Of a stretch of DNA of 56,385 nucleotides, positions 18,856 to 28,704 are shown piece after piece. The stretch comes from Crocinitomicaceae bacterium. Its GTDB lineage: Bacteria; Bacteroidota; Bacteroidia; Flavobacteriales_D; Crocinitomicaceae. The stretch covers positions 1-56,385 of the forward strand of contig JAIPAL010000005.1 of NCBI GenBank assembly GCA_021740085.1, given 5' to 3'. A program made the translations under genes and the position numbers. The number at the start of each line of letters is the position of its first letter. Position 1 is the first letter of the stretch. Under the pieces are notes generated by a model. The model saw only the letters and a program-made list of their open reading frames with translations. It was not told the origin of the DNA and ran no database searches.

Positions 18856-20720
18856 GCTTCTAAATATTCATTTTTAATCCAACTATGAAAAACATAAATA
18901 ATCCATAAGCGATGAGAATGGTCGAATTGATTTGATAAATGTTCCTTCCAAATCTTTTCAATATAGGTGTAGTTCAAGGGGATAATAGCTTGTTTTTCAA
19001 AAACGACTTCTTCAAATTTATTTTTCCATACATCTCTCATCCATTGGCCAATAGGAATTCCAAATCCTTGCTTTTCCCTATAAATCAACTCCTTCGAAAA
19101 ATGCTTTTCAGCTATTTTTTTGGTTATGTATTTGTTTTCTCCCCCATGCATTATAAAATCGTAAGGCAAACTACTACTAAATTCTATAAGGTCTTTATCC
19201 AAAAATGGTGTTCGCAGTTCCACGGAATTAAACATAGATGCACGGTCTGTTTTTACTAAATAATCGTTCACCAAGCGCGTTTTAATGGACGCGTGCAACA
19301 AGACATCAAAGACATCATTTGTCTCCCCTAATGCTTTTAAAACAGCTTGCTCGTGCTCGCGTTTTGGTGCCTCATAAAATAACTTTTCGTTCATCAATTC
19401 TTTTAAGTCTTCTTGAGAAAAACCCATATTACGGTATAAAGCACTTGCTAAAGTAGCGGGATCTTTTTTCATTACACCGGCCAAATAAGTCACTTTCTCT
19501 GAACGAGTCAGCTTTTTTAAAACTGTTAACGGTAAATTTAAATAGCGCTTATTATACCACTGTTGCATCCGTAAGCCTTGGTTATAGGTTCTGTATCCAG
19601 CAAAAACTTCGTCACCACCATCACCACCTAGAGCCACTTTTACTGAATTTCCGGCAAATTTCGAAACGTAATAGGTAGGAATCGCCGAAGAATCAGCGAA
19701 AGGTTCACCGTATTCCTTCAACAAGTCGTCAATTATGGACAAATCGCTAGGATTCAAAATAATTTCATTGTGCTCTGAGCCAATTTGTTTTGAAATTGCG
19801 CGGGCATAAGGTAATTCATTGAATGATTCATATTCAAAACCAACGCTGAACGTTTTTAGTTGTGTCGAATAATTTTTGGCTGCATATAATGAAACTAGTG
19901 AAGAGTCGAGTCCTCCACTTAAAAAGCATCCCACGGGCACATCTGAAATCAAGGTTTTCTGAACTGCTTTTTCAAGTAATTCTTCCGTATGTGCAATTGT
20001 TTCTTGTAAGCTTAAAGTTGTTTTTGCTTTATAGTTCAAACGCCAATATTCTTTCAATTCACTTCCTTTGGCCGTCAATTGAATATAACTAGCTGGGGGT
20101 AATTTTTTAATTTCCGAATAAATAGAAGAATCAATTGGAGTAGACATTTCAGAGAAAAAATAGCCTAATGCATGAAGGTCAATTTCTTTCGATATACCAA
20201 GTGATTGAAAAGACCGAATATCAGAACTAAAGGCGAAAAATTTATTTTTCTCATGGTAATAAAGCGGCTTTTCTCCAAAGCGATCACGTGCAATAAAGAC
20301 CGTACGTTTTTCAATATCAACTAAAGTAAATGCAAACATCCCTTCTAATTCATTGAGCAATTTTTCGATTCCCCAAAATTCATAGGCCACTAAAATGACT
20401 TCTGTATCACTGGAAGTTTTAAATGTGGCGCCTTCTTTTTCGAGCCGAATTTTTAAGGCTGGGAAATTATAAATCTCCCCATTAAAAGTGATTACACCGT
20501 TTTTTTGAGCATTCCACATGGGTTGTCTGCCAGCTTCCGATAAATCAAGAATACTTAAGCGCTTGTGGGCAAGTCCAAAGGTGAAATTTGTATTATTTTG
20601 AAAACAATATCCTTCTTGATCCGGCCCTCTAAATTGAAGTGCTTGCGCCATTTGACGCAAGATGTTTTCATCTACTTCCCAATTGTTTCCAAAATCAATA
20701 AGACCTGCTATTCCACACAT
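18852..20720 (-). CDS. asnB: Asparagine synthase (glutamine-hydrolysing)-like amidotransferase
   Basis: 622 residues. The class II glutaminase domain starts with the nucleophile Cys2 (MCGIAGLIDF), with FNGEIYN at 79-85. The synthetase domain has the PP-loop SGGLDSS (268-274) and GGDGGDEVFAGY. Ordinary AsnB makes asparagine; copies inside polysaccharide clusters are thought to amidate sugar carboxylates such as uronic acids (established for some family members, inferred here from context). It sits mid-cluster, 2 nt after one GT4 gene and overlapping the next by 4 nt. Confidence 0.92.
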   Translation of the reverse strand: MCGIAGLIDFGNNWEVDENILRQMAQALQFRGPDQEGYCFQNNTNFTFGLAHKRLSILDLSEAGRQPMWNAQKNGVITFNGEIYNFPALKIRLEKEGATFKTSSDTEVILVAYEFWGIEKLLNELEGMFAFTLVDIEKRTVFIARDRFGEKPLYYHEKNKFFAFSSDIRSFQSLGISKEIDLHALGYFFSEMSTPIDSSIYSEIKKLPPASYIQLTAKGSELKEYWRLNYKAKTTLSLQETIAHTEELLEKAVQKTLISDVPVGCFLSGGLDSSLVSLYAAKNYSTQLKTFSVGFEYESFNELPYARAISKQIGSEHNEIILNPSDLSIIDDLLKEYGEPFADSSAIPTYYVSKFAGNSVKVALGGDGGDEVFAGYRTYNQGLRMQQWYNKRYLNLPLTVLKKLTRSEKVTYLAGVMKKDPATLASALYRNMGFSQEDLKELMNEKLFYEAPKREHEQAVLKALGETNDVFDVLLHASIKTRLVNDYLVKTDRASMFNSVELRTPFLDKDLIEFSSSLPYDFIMHGGENKYITKKIAEKHFSKELIYREKQGFGIPIGQWMRDVWKNKFEEVVFEKQAIIPLNYTYIEKIWKEHLSNQFDHSHRLWIIYVFHSWIKNEYLEA

Positions 20721-20722
20721 AA

Positions 20723-21856
20723 TTAAGTCTTTTTGTATAAAAGAAAAAGAGATTCCACATACTTTTCTATTCCAAATCCTTGCGCAAACTTTCTCGCTTT
20801 TCCACCCATTTCTTGGCGTAAATTGTCATTTTTAAGTAAAAGTTCAATTTTATCAGCTAAGAGTTTTGGATCTCTTTCTCCCACCATAAAACCATTTTCT
20901 CCTTCTTGGATTAATTCCCGGTTTCCTTTTCCATCCGTGCAAACCACTGGTAAGCCACATGCCATAGCTTCGATTAAAGTAAGACCAAATCCCTCAGTTA
21001 TCGCGCTATGGATATACAAATCAGCGTTCCACAAATACATTTCTACTTTTTCTTGCAATCCCACCAAGGATAGCTGATCCGATAAATTTAATTGCACTAT
21101 TTTTTCTTGGAGCGAAATTCGTTCATCTCCTTCCCCCACAATAGTTAAATGAACTGGAATTTTCCTGTTTTTCAACTCCAACACGACATCAATTAACAAT
21201 TGATGATTTTTATTTTTATCCAGTCTCCCGATTGAAATTAATTTAAACTCAGAATTATCGCTTTCACTAACGAAATCAACTGGTTTTTCGAAACGCTTTA
21301 CATCTATTGCATTTTGCAGTAGTTGGATGCTTTGTAAATCTTTGGGTAAAACGGTTCGTAAAAAGCAAGAAATATCTTCAGAAATCGCAATAAAATTATT
21401 CCCACCATTTTTCCGATAGCACTTTAGCAAGTAACGTTTCTCAAAATAATTGGTCAAATCCCGCTTCGATTTAATTGTAACAAGATTTAAATTATTCAAT
21501 GAACTCATCCTGTCATGGGAATGCGTAAACCATTTTGCTTTTGGAAAAGTACAACTTCTAGATACAATTTCTGCTTCAAATAGATGCGAGTGAATGCTAT
21601 CTGGTTGAAATAGTTCGATTGTTTTTTGAAGTTCAGTAATGCTTAAATGGTGCTTTTTCGTAATCGAAAGTTGTACTTTACTTGGCACAATCTCAATCAG
21701 ATTTTTTATGTCCTCTACATCATATTCAATCTTATCTTCGAAAAGTATAAGTTTTACTTGATATGAAGCATTTTGATTTAAGATCCGAACAATATCAATG
21801 ACAATTCGCTCGGCACCTCCTTTTTTGAGATTGGGTATAATATGGAGGATTTTCAT
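20723..21856 (-). CDS. GT4-family glycosyltransferase
   Basis: 377 residues. It begins MKILHIIPNLKKGGAERIVIDI, the GT4 acceptor-lobe signature, and has the complete EX7E-containing motif EGFGLTLIEAMACGLPVVCTD in the C-terminal lobe. ISIGRLDKNKNHQLLIDV is the inter-lobe donor-binding segment. A canonical retaining GT4 enzyme of the cluster. It abuts the acyltransferase gene with no gap (start 21856, previous stop 21857). Confidence 0.93.
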   Translation of the reverse strand: MKILHIIPNLKKGGAERIVIDIVRILNQNASYQVKLILFEDKIEYDVEDIKNLIEIVPSKVQLSITKKHHLSITELQKTIELFQPDSIHSHLFEAEIVSRSCTFPKAKWFTHSHDRMSSLNNLNLVTIKSKRDLTNYFEKRYLLKCYRKNGGNNFIAISEDISCFLRTVLPKDLQSIQLLQNAIDVKRFEKPVDFVSESDNSEFKLISIGRLDKNKNHQLLIDVVLELKNRKIPVHLTIVGEGDERISLQEKIVQLNLSDQLSLVGLQEKVEMYLWNADLYIHSAITEGFGLTLIEAMACGLPVVCTDGKGNRELIQEGENGFMVGERDPKLLADKIELLLKNDNLRQEMGGKARKFAQGFGIEKYVESLFLLYKKT

Positions 21857-23020
21857 TTATTTATTAATTGATTGTGAATTTATTTGTGTAAATCGATCTT
21901 TAAATTTTAAAAAATAACGTTCAAATTTAAAGAATGAAAAGTGGGCAATCAAAATTGTTAAACTTATTGATCCAGCATACAGCAAACTATTAAAAAGGAA
22001 TAAATTTTCCTTAAATTGAATAATTATATTCATAACGAACAGTATGACAATCCAATGATAGACAAAAATTCCATAGGATATTTTCCCAATGTAGTTTAAC
22101 CATTTATAATCGAAAGAAATAACCTTATTTGTATTAACAGCTGTATTTAAAATAATAACTGCAAAGAATAATGCAAAAAATTCATCTCTAAAAATTGGGA
22201 TATTTATTCCGAATAACCAAAACCCAAATCCAACTATTAGTGAAATTATTTGTGTATTTCGGAGAAAAAAAAAGTTTAATATTTTGTTTTTTTTCTTAAA
22301 ATAAAAAAAAGCAAATACTCCTCCTAAAGCCATACAATCAATTTTAAAATACTCGGTAAATATTCTTAATTGTTGAATAAATTGATAAATTGTAGTTTTT
22401 TTTTCAAAGAAATTATTATTGAGATAATCTAAGAAATTTGGGGCAAGGGCAAAAACAATAAAAATTAAGAATAAGGGTATCAACAAATTTTCAACCCATT
22501 TAATAAGCCATGGCCAAAATAAATAGAATTGCTCTTCAGTTCCAATAGAACTTAAATGAAATCCACCTCCAATACCTGGTATCCCAAAAGCCATAAAATT
22601 AGGTGCCATCAAAAAGAATATTATTAAAGTTGGATAATTATTTAATAATACGATGAATTCAGGTTTGCCGTTGTAGGGAAGTTGAATGATATTTGGAAAA
22701 ACAAAGATTAATAAAATTAAGATTAGATAATAAATTGGCCAAATTCTTAATATCCGTCTAAAATAAAACCGTTTAATTGAAATTGTTTTGAATTTTTCTT
22801 TTTCTTCCAAAAGTAAATAAGTTATTAAAAAACCACTTAAAACAAAAAATAAAATCACGCCTAAATGACCTGAAGTAAATGTATAGAATGGAAGATGACG
22901 TAAATTAGGAACTGAAAAATCTGATTTTAAAAGTTCTATATGTCCAAAAACAACGCTTAATGCACCAATTGCTCTTAAACCATCTAAACCTTGAAAATAA
23001 ACACTAAATTCTTTTTTCAA
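21857..23020 (-). CDS. Acyltransferase 3 (OafA/YrhL-like) membrane O-acyltransferase
   Basis: 387 residues with about ten hydrophobic helices. Family signatures: GLDGLRAIGALSVVFGHIEL with conserved His27, and SSIGTEEQFYLFWPW matching the LWSLxVEEQFYLxWP motif. Such proteins O-acetylate LPS, capsule or peptidoglycan sugars in the inner membrane. Its start overlaps the upstream glycosyltransferase-like gene by 17 nt, indicating translational coupling. Likely role: decoration of the exported polysaccharide. Confidence 0.92.
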   Translation of the reverse strand: MKKEFSVYFQGLDGLRAIGALSVVFGHIELLKSDFSVPNLRHLPFYTFTSGHLGVILFFVLSGFLITYLLLEEKEKFKTISIKRFYFRRILRIWPIYYLILILLIFVFPNIIQLPYNGKPEFIVLLNNYPTLIIFFLMAPNFMAFGIPGIGGGFHLSSIGTEEQFYLFWPWLIKWVENLLIPLFLIFIVFALAPNFLDYLNNNFFEKKTTIYQFIQQLRIFTEYFKIDCMALGGVFAFFYFKKKNKILNFFFLRNTQIISLIVGFGFWLFGINIPIFRDEFFALFFAVIILNTAVNTNKVISFDYKWLNYIGKISYGIFVYHWIVILFVMNIIIQFKENLFLFNSLLYAGSISLTILIAHFSFFKFERYFLKFKDRFTQINSQSINK

Positions 23021-23918
23021 TTTTATCGAATATTAATTTAAGATAGTCAACGTTTGAAATTGAAAGAAGGGACACCCCTATCGCTTCACTTTCCTTAGCC
23101 ACCAATCCCCACGATTCATTGAATGACATGTATAGATTCAAATCCATGGATCCTAAAATGGACAAGAATTTTTCCCTTGGTAAATCTTTACCATGTTCCA
23201 CGATTCGATCATTCATTCCTAGGTACTTGAAAATACTTTTATCCAACACATGCACGACAACATTATCAATCATCAGGGCATGAATTACTTGATTGTGTAA
23301 ATTTTTATTGAATGTATCTGCACCAAAAACGCCGACGTGTATTTTGGTTTTATCAAGCTCTATTTTTTTGAGGCCATCAGGTATTATTGGCGAATTCAAT
23401 GGTTGGTGATAGCTATCTAAATCGAATAATTTTGAAAAAACTTCTGCTAATCCTTCCTTAACAAACCCAACACGACTTATTTTCTTCGTTTTTCCAAAGG
23501 ATATCAGTTGTTCGATAAAATCTTGCTTTAAAGGATCATGAAATTCACTGATAGTACCATGATATAACACTTCAATTTTAGTATTCGAATGGAGCAATTC
23601 AATCCAATTGAAGAAATAAGGAGCAAAGCCGCTAATGACTATTTTCTCAAATTTTGCTTGTTGAATTAGTGTACAAATTTCAATGGTTTCTTTCTGATTA
23701 AATACGGCATTCGAATACCATTGTGGAATTTCTAAGGAGTTCTCTGGGAATAATCCATTAGTGGCGTTAGCAATCCCCTTCCAATTCCCTTCTGTCGGAG
23801 AGCCGTACAAAACCAAAACAGCATTATTTTCGCTTATTTCTTGGAGTTTAATAGCCAAGTGAGCTAAAACCTCCCTGTTTTGTGATTTCTTAAATTTATT
23901 TAATAGTCTCTTCAACAT
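23004..23918 (-). CDS. Glycosyltransferase-like protein, possibly C-terminally short
   Basis: 304 residues, not confidently placed in a family. The second half looks like a GT-B donor lobe (KIHVGVFGADTFNKNLHNQV, then MDLNLYMSFNESWGLVAKESEAIGV, with E-S-W-G and a later E spaced like the EX7E motif). After this motif only about 35 residues remain, fewer than in most GT4 proteins. It overlaps the neighbours on both sides (17 and 23 nt). It could be an intact short variant or a shortened gene; the tight overlaps favour a functional one. Confidence 0.65.
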   Translation of the reverse strand: MLKRLLNKFKKSQNREVLAHLAIKLQEISENNAVLVLYGSPTEGNWKGIANATNGLFPENSLEIPQWYSNAVFNQKETIEICTLIQQAKFEKIVISGFAPYFFNWIELLHSNTKIEVLYHGTISEFHDPLKQDFIEQLISFGKTKKISRVGFVKEGLAEVFSKLFDLDSYHQPLNSPIIPDGLKKIELDKTKIHVGVFGADTFNKNLHNQVIHALMIDNVVVHVLDKSIFKYLGMNDRIVEHGKDLPREKFLSILGSMDLNLYMSFNESWGLVAKESEAIGVSLLSISNVDYLKLIFDKIEKRI

Positions 23919-24912
23919 ACTTTAAATAAGGGCGCTCATTCTTGTTTTTTTCACAATATTGTTCATAAGCTTGATAAAAATACTGCTTAAATAGGAGTTT
24001 GTCAAAATTTAATTCCGCTAAAGAAGCTTCATCCTTACTTCTTTTTAATAGTAGTGAGATTAAAAAGTAATTGAAACGGATCAATATGCCTAGAAGTTGA
24101 AAAGATAATTTATCATGACGTTTGCTATAGAAAAGGAATTCTGAAATTCGAACTTGTGCATTTCGATGAATTAAGCTACCCGTGCTTGCGGAATTAACAT
24201 GAAATATTTCTGCACCCGCGAAAAAGAAATTCTTTAAACCCATCTTTTTTACACGATAACTCCACTCAACATCTTCCCAGTACAAAAAGAAATCTTCATC
24301 CATATATAAATTCAGGCTTTCAAGTTCAGCGCGTTTAATGAGTGTACAGGCTCCACTTACAAAATCTACCTCATGGTTTTTATAATGCATTATATCGGCA
24401 TGGTAAACCCCTTCTTTATTCTTACGCTTGAAAATTTGTCGCCATTTCAGACTTAAAGGACTTTTTTTCCATTCTTTTTTTATGCCTGCAAAGCCAATTC
24501 CTGTCCCCACTAATAACGAATTATCGACTGATGATAAAATTCGAGCTGTTAATAGTCCAACTTTCTCCGTTTTTGAAAGCAATTCGTGGTAATTGATCAT
24601 CTTGGCTAAATAATCATTGCTTAGCAGGGTATCAGGGTTTAAGAGAAAAACAAAATCCCCAGTTGATTTCTTAATCCCCAAATTATTTGCTCTTGCAAAA
24701 CCAGCATTGTACCCTGAATTAATCCATTTGACGTTGGGGAAATTTGTTGTAATTAATATTTCCGATTCATCTTCAGAGTTATTGTCCACTATAACAATTT
24801 CGTAGGAGAGCTCTTTGGTAGTATCGACAATGGAACGCACGCATTCCAATAGGAGTTGCGGAGTTTTATAATTCACAATAATAATCGAAATAGCTACCTT
24901 ACTGTTTGTCAT
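23896..24912 (-). CDS. GT2-family glycosyltransferase (rhamnosyltransferase-like)
   Basis: 338 residues from the ATG at 24912 (MTNSKVAISIIIVNYKTPQ). The longer frame start at 24942 would overlap the deacetylase gene by 29 nt and add a non-homologous leader. GT-A features: IVDNNSEDES, GYNAGFARANNLGI, NPDT (92-95) and YWEDVEWSYR, typical of WbbL/rhamnosyltransferase-like GT2 enzymes. One nucleotide separates it from the upstream gene; its 3' end overlaps the next gene by 23 nt. Confidence 0.92.
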   Translation of the reverse strand: MTNSKVAISIIIVNYKTPQLLLECVRSIVDTTKELSYEIVIVDNNSEDESEILITTNFPNVKWINSGYNAGFARANNLGIKKSTGDFVFLLNPDTLLSNDYLAKMINYHELLSKTEKVGLLTARILSSVDNSLLVGTGIGFAGIKKEWKKSPLSLKWRQIFKRKNKEGVYHADIMHYKNHEVDFVSGACTLIKRAELESLNLYMDEDFFLYWEDVEWSYRVKKMGLKNFFFAGAEIFHVNSASTGSLIHRNAQVRISEFLFYSKRHDKLSFQLLGILIRFNYFLISLLLKRSKDEASLAELNFDKLLFKQYFYQAYEQYCEKNKNERPYLKYVEETIK

Positions 24913-24913
24913 T

Positions 24914-25957
24914 TTATTGGTATTTCTGCTTTTTAAAACCATTCACTGAAAAATGGTAAATACCATTTAAATAATTGGACATTCTTTCATTATCGATTCG
25001 ATTTCCCAATGGCATTCTTGCTAAAGCTTGTTTACTCTTTTTGTTGCTCTTAAAAATAGAACCGGCTTGATTTAAGGTGGATGTTCTAAAACCAACTTCA
25101 GCAGCTATTTCCAGCTCTCTTTTGCTAACATCCAACTCCCCACCAAAGGGATAGGCGAAATGAACAACCTCTTTACCGATGTACTTTTCAAGTTCACTTT
25201 TTGATGACTTCATTTCCTCAACTACCAACTCTTCCATTTGCTGCTTAAGACAAATATGATTCATGGTATGCGCACCGATTGTTATTAAAGGATCATTAGA
25301 CAATTCTTTTATTTCCTCCCACGACAATGAGATGGCCTCACCATGTGCTACCATTTCAGAAACACTTAAACCAAAACTCTGACTTAATACCGCTGGTAAT
25401 TCATTTCCGGGAATTTCTTTAATTGCTTGACTTACTCGACCAAACTGACTAAAAGCATCTTGCTCATCTGCCCAATGAAATTCTGACACTCCTTTTGACG
25501 AATTTAAAATTAATTCAGAATGAGATTTCACATGATTTTCAAATAAATACCACCACATGATGGCCGTTCCGTTTGGAAGGCAATTTGTCACATAAATAGT
25601 AGCGGGAACCTTGTGTTTTTTTAAGATCGGCAAACCATAAATCAGGTTATCCCTATAACCGTCATCAAAGGTGAGGCATATAAATTTTTGTTGGAATTTA
25701 ATTTTCCCATCAAAGTAATCAGCTAATTCATCTAATGAAATAAAAACGTACCCTTTTTGTTTGAAAAACAGAATGAATTCCTCTAATTTTTCAGGTGTAA
25801 TCGCCAAGTCTTTATTCAATGTATGGGCATTTCTTTCAATTTCAGGAAGAACACGGTGAAGCATAAAGATAATCCCTTTTCCGGCAAAAAACGGTTTAGA
25901 GAAAACCCCTTTTGTTTTAACAAAAAAACCAAGAATTTTTCGTTCGAGCCAGTTCAT
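24914..25957 (-). CDS. Polysaccharide deacetylase (NodB/CE4) family protein
   Basis: 347 residues. The NodB-homology motifs are TFDDG (96-100) with the catalytic aspartate and metal site, GAHTMNHICL with the two metal histidines, and HFAYPFGG. CE4 enzymes remove N- or O-acetyl groups from polysaccharides. No clear signal peptide is seen; the N-terminus is basic and moderately hydrophobic, so location is uncertain. Three bases separate it from the GNAT gene. Within this cluster it could de-acetylate an amino sugar in the polymer or a lipid-linked precursor. Confidence 0.92.
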   Translation of the reverse strand: MNWLERKILGFFVKTKGVFSKPFFAGKGIIFMLHRVLPEIERNAHTLNKDLAITPEKLEEFILFFKQKGYVFISLDELADYFDGKIKFQQKFICLTFDDGYRDNLIYGLPILKKHKVPATIYVTNCLPNGTAIMWWYLFENHVKSHSELILNSSKGVSEFHWADEQDAFSQFGRVSQAIKEIPGNELPAVLSQSFGLSVSEMVAHGEAISLSWEEIKELSNDPLITIGAHTMNHICLKQQMEELVVEEMKSSKSELEKYIGKEVVHFAYPFGGELDVSKRELEIAAEVGFRTSTLNQAGSIFKSNKKSKQALARMPLGNRIDNERMSNYLNGIYHFSVNGFKKQKYQ

Positions 25958-25960
25958 AAT

Positions 25961-26899
25961 TTAAAAGGTATCATTATCAGCACCAGTGAATTTTAACTTT
26001 TCCAATGGGATTTCATTTGTAAAATTAATTCCTCCAACGGGATAGTTTACTTCCATTGGAAAGCCAAATTTATTAAACATATTTTGACCCCACGTATTCG
26101 AACTGGTCTGAAAGCGCAAATGGGGCAATCCCAATTTGAAAGCAATTTTCTTTAAGGCATGAAGTGACCTCTCGAATTCGGTTTCAGCGCAACTATCAAT
26201 GTCCCCAATAATTAAAAAACGATCGTCCACCTTGAGCCATACATTGATTCCATTTAGTTGAATCAAATAATTCTCCCCATAGGTTTTATAGCTGAAAAAT
26301 TCGGCAGAATGATCAACAACAGGTATTTCAGATGCTAAACAAGAACTTTTAAAAGGGGTTCCTTTCTTCATTCGATTTAAGACAAAATGGCACCATTTAG
26401 TATGCAAGGCTTGGGGTAATTTAAAAGTGTTTTTTAATCTTATCCAAGGAATGCATTTCACTCGAATAAGATAGGGAGTTAAATCATCAAAATGCGACCA
26501 TCCTAATCTATTTACAAAACCTGGAAACGAATTCTCATTGGGGAAACCAAACACCAAATGGAAGCCATTTTCACGACAATACGCATAAGTTCTTTGTGCA
26601 AGCTGCGTAAACAGGCCTTTGCCCGTATGTGCACTATGCGTCATAGTGTCGCCTGATTGCGCGGCTAAATAATAATTTCCTTGGTATTCAATTTTACAAG
26701 GATAAACGCCATAAAAAGCAGCTGGTTTATGATAATTGTCGTATGCTATGAAACCAACATAACTATCTCCGAAAACTTTTGTATTTTGTTTCTCTTTGAA
26801 TACCTCTAAATTCAATTCTTTATCAAACGCATCCTTGTAAATAAATAAAAGATCATCTACATTACTTTCAGAAACCCTTTCAAAGCTATATTCACTCAT
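25961..26899 (-). CDS. GNAT-family N-acetyltransferase
   Basis: 312 residues from the ATG at 26899 (MSEYSFERVSESNVDDLL). The start is chosen because the longer frame (from 26953) would read well into the preceding gene. The N-terminal GNAT domain shows the acetyl-CoA loop around THSAHTGKGLFTQLAQ (87-102) and the later FPNENSFPGFVNRLGW. The C-terminal half resembles a second GNAT-like fold with unknown substrate. It overlaps the GT2 stop by 8 nt. It probably acylates an amino group on a sugar nucleotide or lipid-linked sugar; unproven. Confidence 0.8.
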   Translation of the reverse strand: MSEYSFERVSESNVDDLLFIYKDAFDKELNLEVFKEKQNTKVFGDSYVGFIAYDNYHKPAAFYGVYPCKIEYQGNYYLAAQSGDTMTHSAHTGKGLFTQLAQRTYAYCRENGFHLVFGFPNENSFPGFVNRLGWSHFDDLTPYLIRVKCIPWIRLKNTFKLPQALHTKWCHFVLNRMKKGTPFKSSCLASEIPVVDHSAEFFSYKTYGENYLIQLNGINVWLKVDDRFLIIGDIDSCAETEFERSLHALKKIAFKLGLPHLRFQTSSNTWGQNMFNKFGFPMEVNYPVGGINFTNEIPLEKLKFTGADNDTF

Positions 26900-27707
26900 T
26901 TCTAAAAAGTTTCTTTTTAATAAACCTGTAGGGAGACAAAATGAATTTACCAAGACGATAGTCAGGCGTTTCTTTCAACATTTTAAAGGCATAGTATTTT
27001 TTTTCATATTCCTTAATCAAGGATTTTGAATGCTTCTGGTAAACGTAATCCTTAATAATGTTTTGGTTGATTTTTGCTACTTCAAAAGTTCTAGAAGTTG
27101 AAACTACTCGGATATAGAAATGGACAGCTTCTATTTTTTTGAATTTCCAATTTGAAAGACCAACTCGTATCCATAATTCCCAATCTTCTAAACCCAATTT
27201 ACTTAGCTGCTCATCATACAATCCCACATCGTCAAATACACTTTTTCTAACTAAGCAACAAACGGCCAATTGGTTCCAAAGAAGCTGTTTTTCAATGATA
27301 AAATCTTCCTGAATTTGAATTTTAGCTAGTTCCCCAAAGAATTGAATATTACCATAAACGACACCAATCTCCGAATCATTTTTCATGGCTTCAATTGAAT
27401 CAAAAAGTGTATTATTTCCAATTTTATCATCGGAATCCAATGAAACTATATAGGCTGCCTTGGTAAGTTTAATCGCATTATTTCTAGCCACACTTGGCCC
27501 AGCATTTTCCTGATGCAACAAGTGAATTTTATCATTTCCTTCGAACTCTTTTAATTTATCAATCGAAAATTGATCCGTACTACCATCGTTTATGAGCCAA
27601 ACATCAAAATTCGGATAGGATTGATTGAAAATAGAATCAATTGTTTCTTGTATCGTAAAACCTGCGTTAAAGTAAGGTATGATAAAGGAAACAAGAGGTG
27701 ATAACAT
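26892..27707 (-). CDS. GT2-family glycosyltransferase
   Basis: 271 residues. Canonical GT-A start VSFIIPYFNAGFTIQETIDSI, then LINDGSTD (38-45), ENAGPSVARNNA and the metal-binding DSDD (91-94). LGLEDWELWIRVGL provides the conserved acidic acceptor-side motif. No membrane helix is visible. It starts 7 nt after the upstream gene and is part of the cluster operon. The sugar transferred cannot be read from sequence. Confidence 0.93.
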   Translation of the reverse strand: MLSPLVSFIIPYFNAGFTIQETIDSIFNQSYPNFDVWLINDGSTDQFSIDKLKEFEGNDKIHLLHQENAGPSVARNNAIKLTKAAYIVSLDSDDKIGNNTLFDSIEAMKNDSEIGVVYGNIQFFGELAKIQIQEDFIIEKQLLWNQLAVCCLVRKSVFDDVGLYDEQLSKLGLEDWELWIRVGLSNWKFKKIEAVHFYIRVVSTSRTFEVAKINQNIIKDYVYQKHSKSLIKEYEKKYYAFKMLKETPDYRLGKFILSPYRFIKKKLFRNE

Positions 27708-27714
27708 AGTTAAT

Positions 27715-28701
27715 TTATTTATGAATAAATAGTGCTTTTGACTTTAAATCTAACATTTTAAAACCACTATTGAATGGAAATCCCGTTATTAATTTTTGGT
27801 GCGAAGCCGAGGAATCATGTTTTGTATCAACCAACTGTTGGTTCCAATTTACGATTGACAAGCAGGGGTAAAAATTTTCATGAATGACTATGTTTAACAG
27901 GGTCATATCTTTGTGGTAATTACTTGTTGCTTTGAAGATTAGTTTTGTCATTTCAGCGGTAAAAAAATACATCAAATTGCGACTTCCGCCAGCCAAACCA
28001 GCATTGTAAGCCCACTGATAAGAATAGGTTAAAGGTAGTGGGTAAATACTTTCTTCTAAAAATTGGTCACATTCCTCTTTTAGCCAACCCGAATCTTTAA
28101 TTCGATTGGCATTGTCTCTTCCTACGTAAAGCGCTTCCTCATGGGTAATAAATGAAAATGGAGCTTGGGTAATGTAAACATCGTTACTATCAGTAAAAAA
28201 TACTTTTTCTAATTTTGGCAATTGTTTTAAAAAAAGGTGATACAACAACCAACGTTCCTCGAAAATGGAGTAGTTTCCCATTTCGCAGTATCTAAATTGT
28301 ATTTGATCATTTTGGTAGCGTTCAATGAACGCTGACTCTAAACCGTCATGAAGAATTATTCCTACAACACCAATTTTCATAATTGAATCATACCAAGGTT
28401 GAATGTACTTGAAATCAGCTGAGTTGCGCAAAGTGCCTAATTGAGGATCAGGTTTCAGCGTAAAATAACAAGTGACAATAACTTCCTTAAGATTGGAATC
28501 AATTTCTGTCATTTGAACCGTTCGTTTATTGTAAGAATTGAAAAGGGTGTGTTGAACCGAGGTAAAAGCGCTAGCTATTTTTGAATGTAGCTTTTTTTTC
28601 TGTTTTCTTCTTTCGCTTTTATTGTACACAAAAATCCTGAAGGCTATAATTGAAAGCCTTCTAATTTGAATTAGTTTATGTTTAATTTTATTCAACATCA
28701 C
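27715..28701 (-). CDS. Unclassified protein with a GT-A-like DxD motif
   Basis: 328 residues. I do not recognise a well-defined family. The protein contains KVFFTDSNDVYI with an acidic DSND (171-174) like the DxD of nucleotide-diphospho-sugar transferases, plus WAYNAGLAGGSRNLMYFF and a Lys/Arg-rich first 60 residues. The pattern resembles nucleotide-sugar transferases of the GT34/plant DUF616 type only loosely. It lies among glycosyltransferase genes with 3-7 nt gaps, which supports a sugar-transfer role by context. It may be a distinct glycosyltransferase family. Confidence 0.6.
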   Translation of the reverse strand: MMLNKIKHKLIQIRRLSIIAFRIFVYNKSERRKQKKKLHSKIASAFTSVQHTLFNSYNKRTVQMTEIDSNLKEVIVTCYFTLKPDPQLGTLRNSADFKYIQPWYDSIMKIGVVGIILHDGLESAFIERYQNDQIQFRYCEMGNYSIFEERWLLYHLFLKQLPKLEKVFFTDSNDVYITQAPFSFITHEEALYVGRDNANRIKDSGWLKEECDQFLEESIYPLPLTYSYQWAYNAGLAGGSRNLMYFFTAEMTKLIFKATSNYHKDMTLLNIVIHENFYPCLSIVNWNQQLVDTKHDSSASHQKLITGFPFNSGFKMLDLKSKALFIHK

Positions 28702-28704
28702 TTA

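Noticed and set aside
24913-24942. Longer start for the GT2 gene ending at 23896
   Set aside because: It would overlap the deacetylase gene by 29 nt and adds a leader unlike GT2 N-termini.
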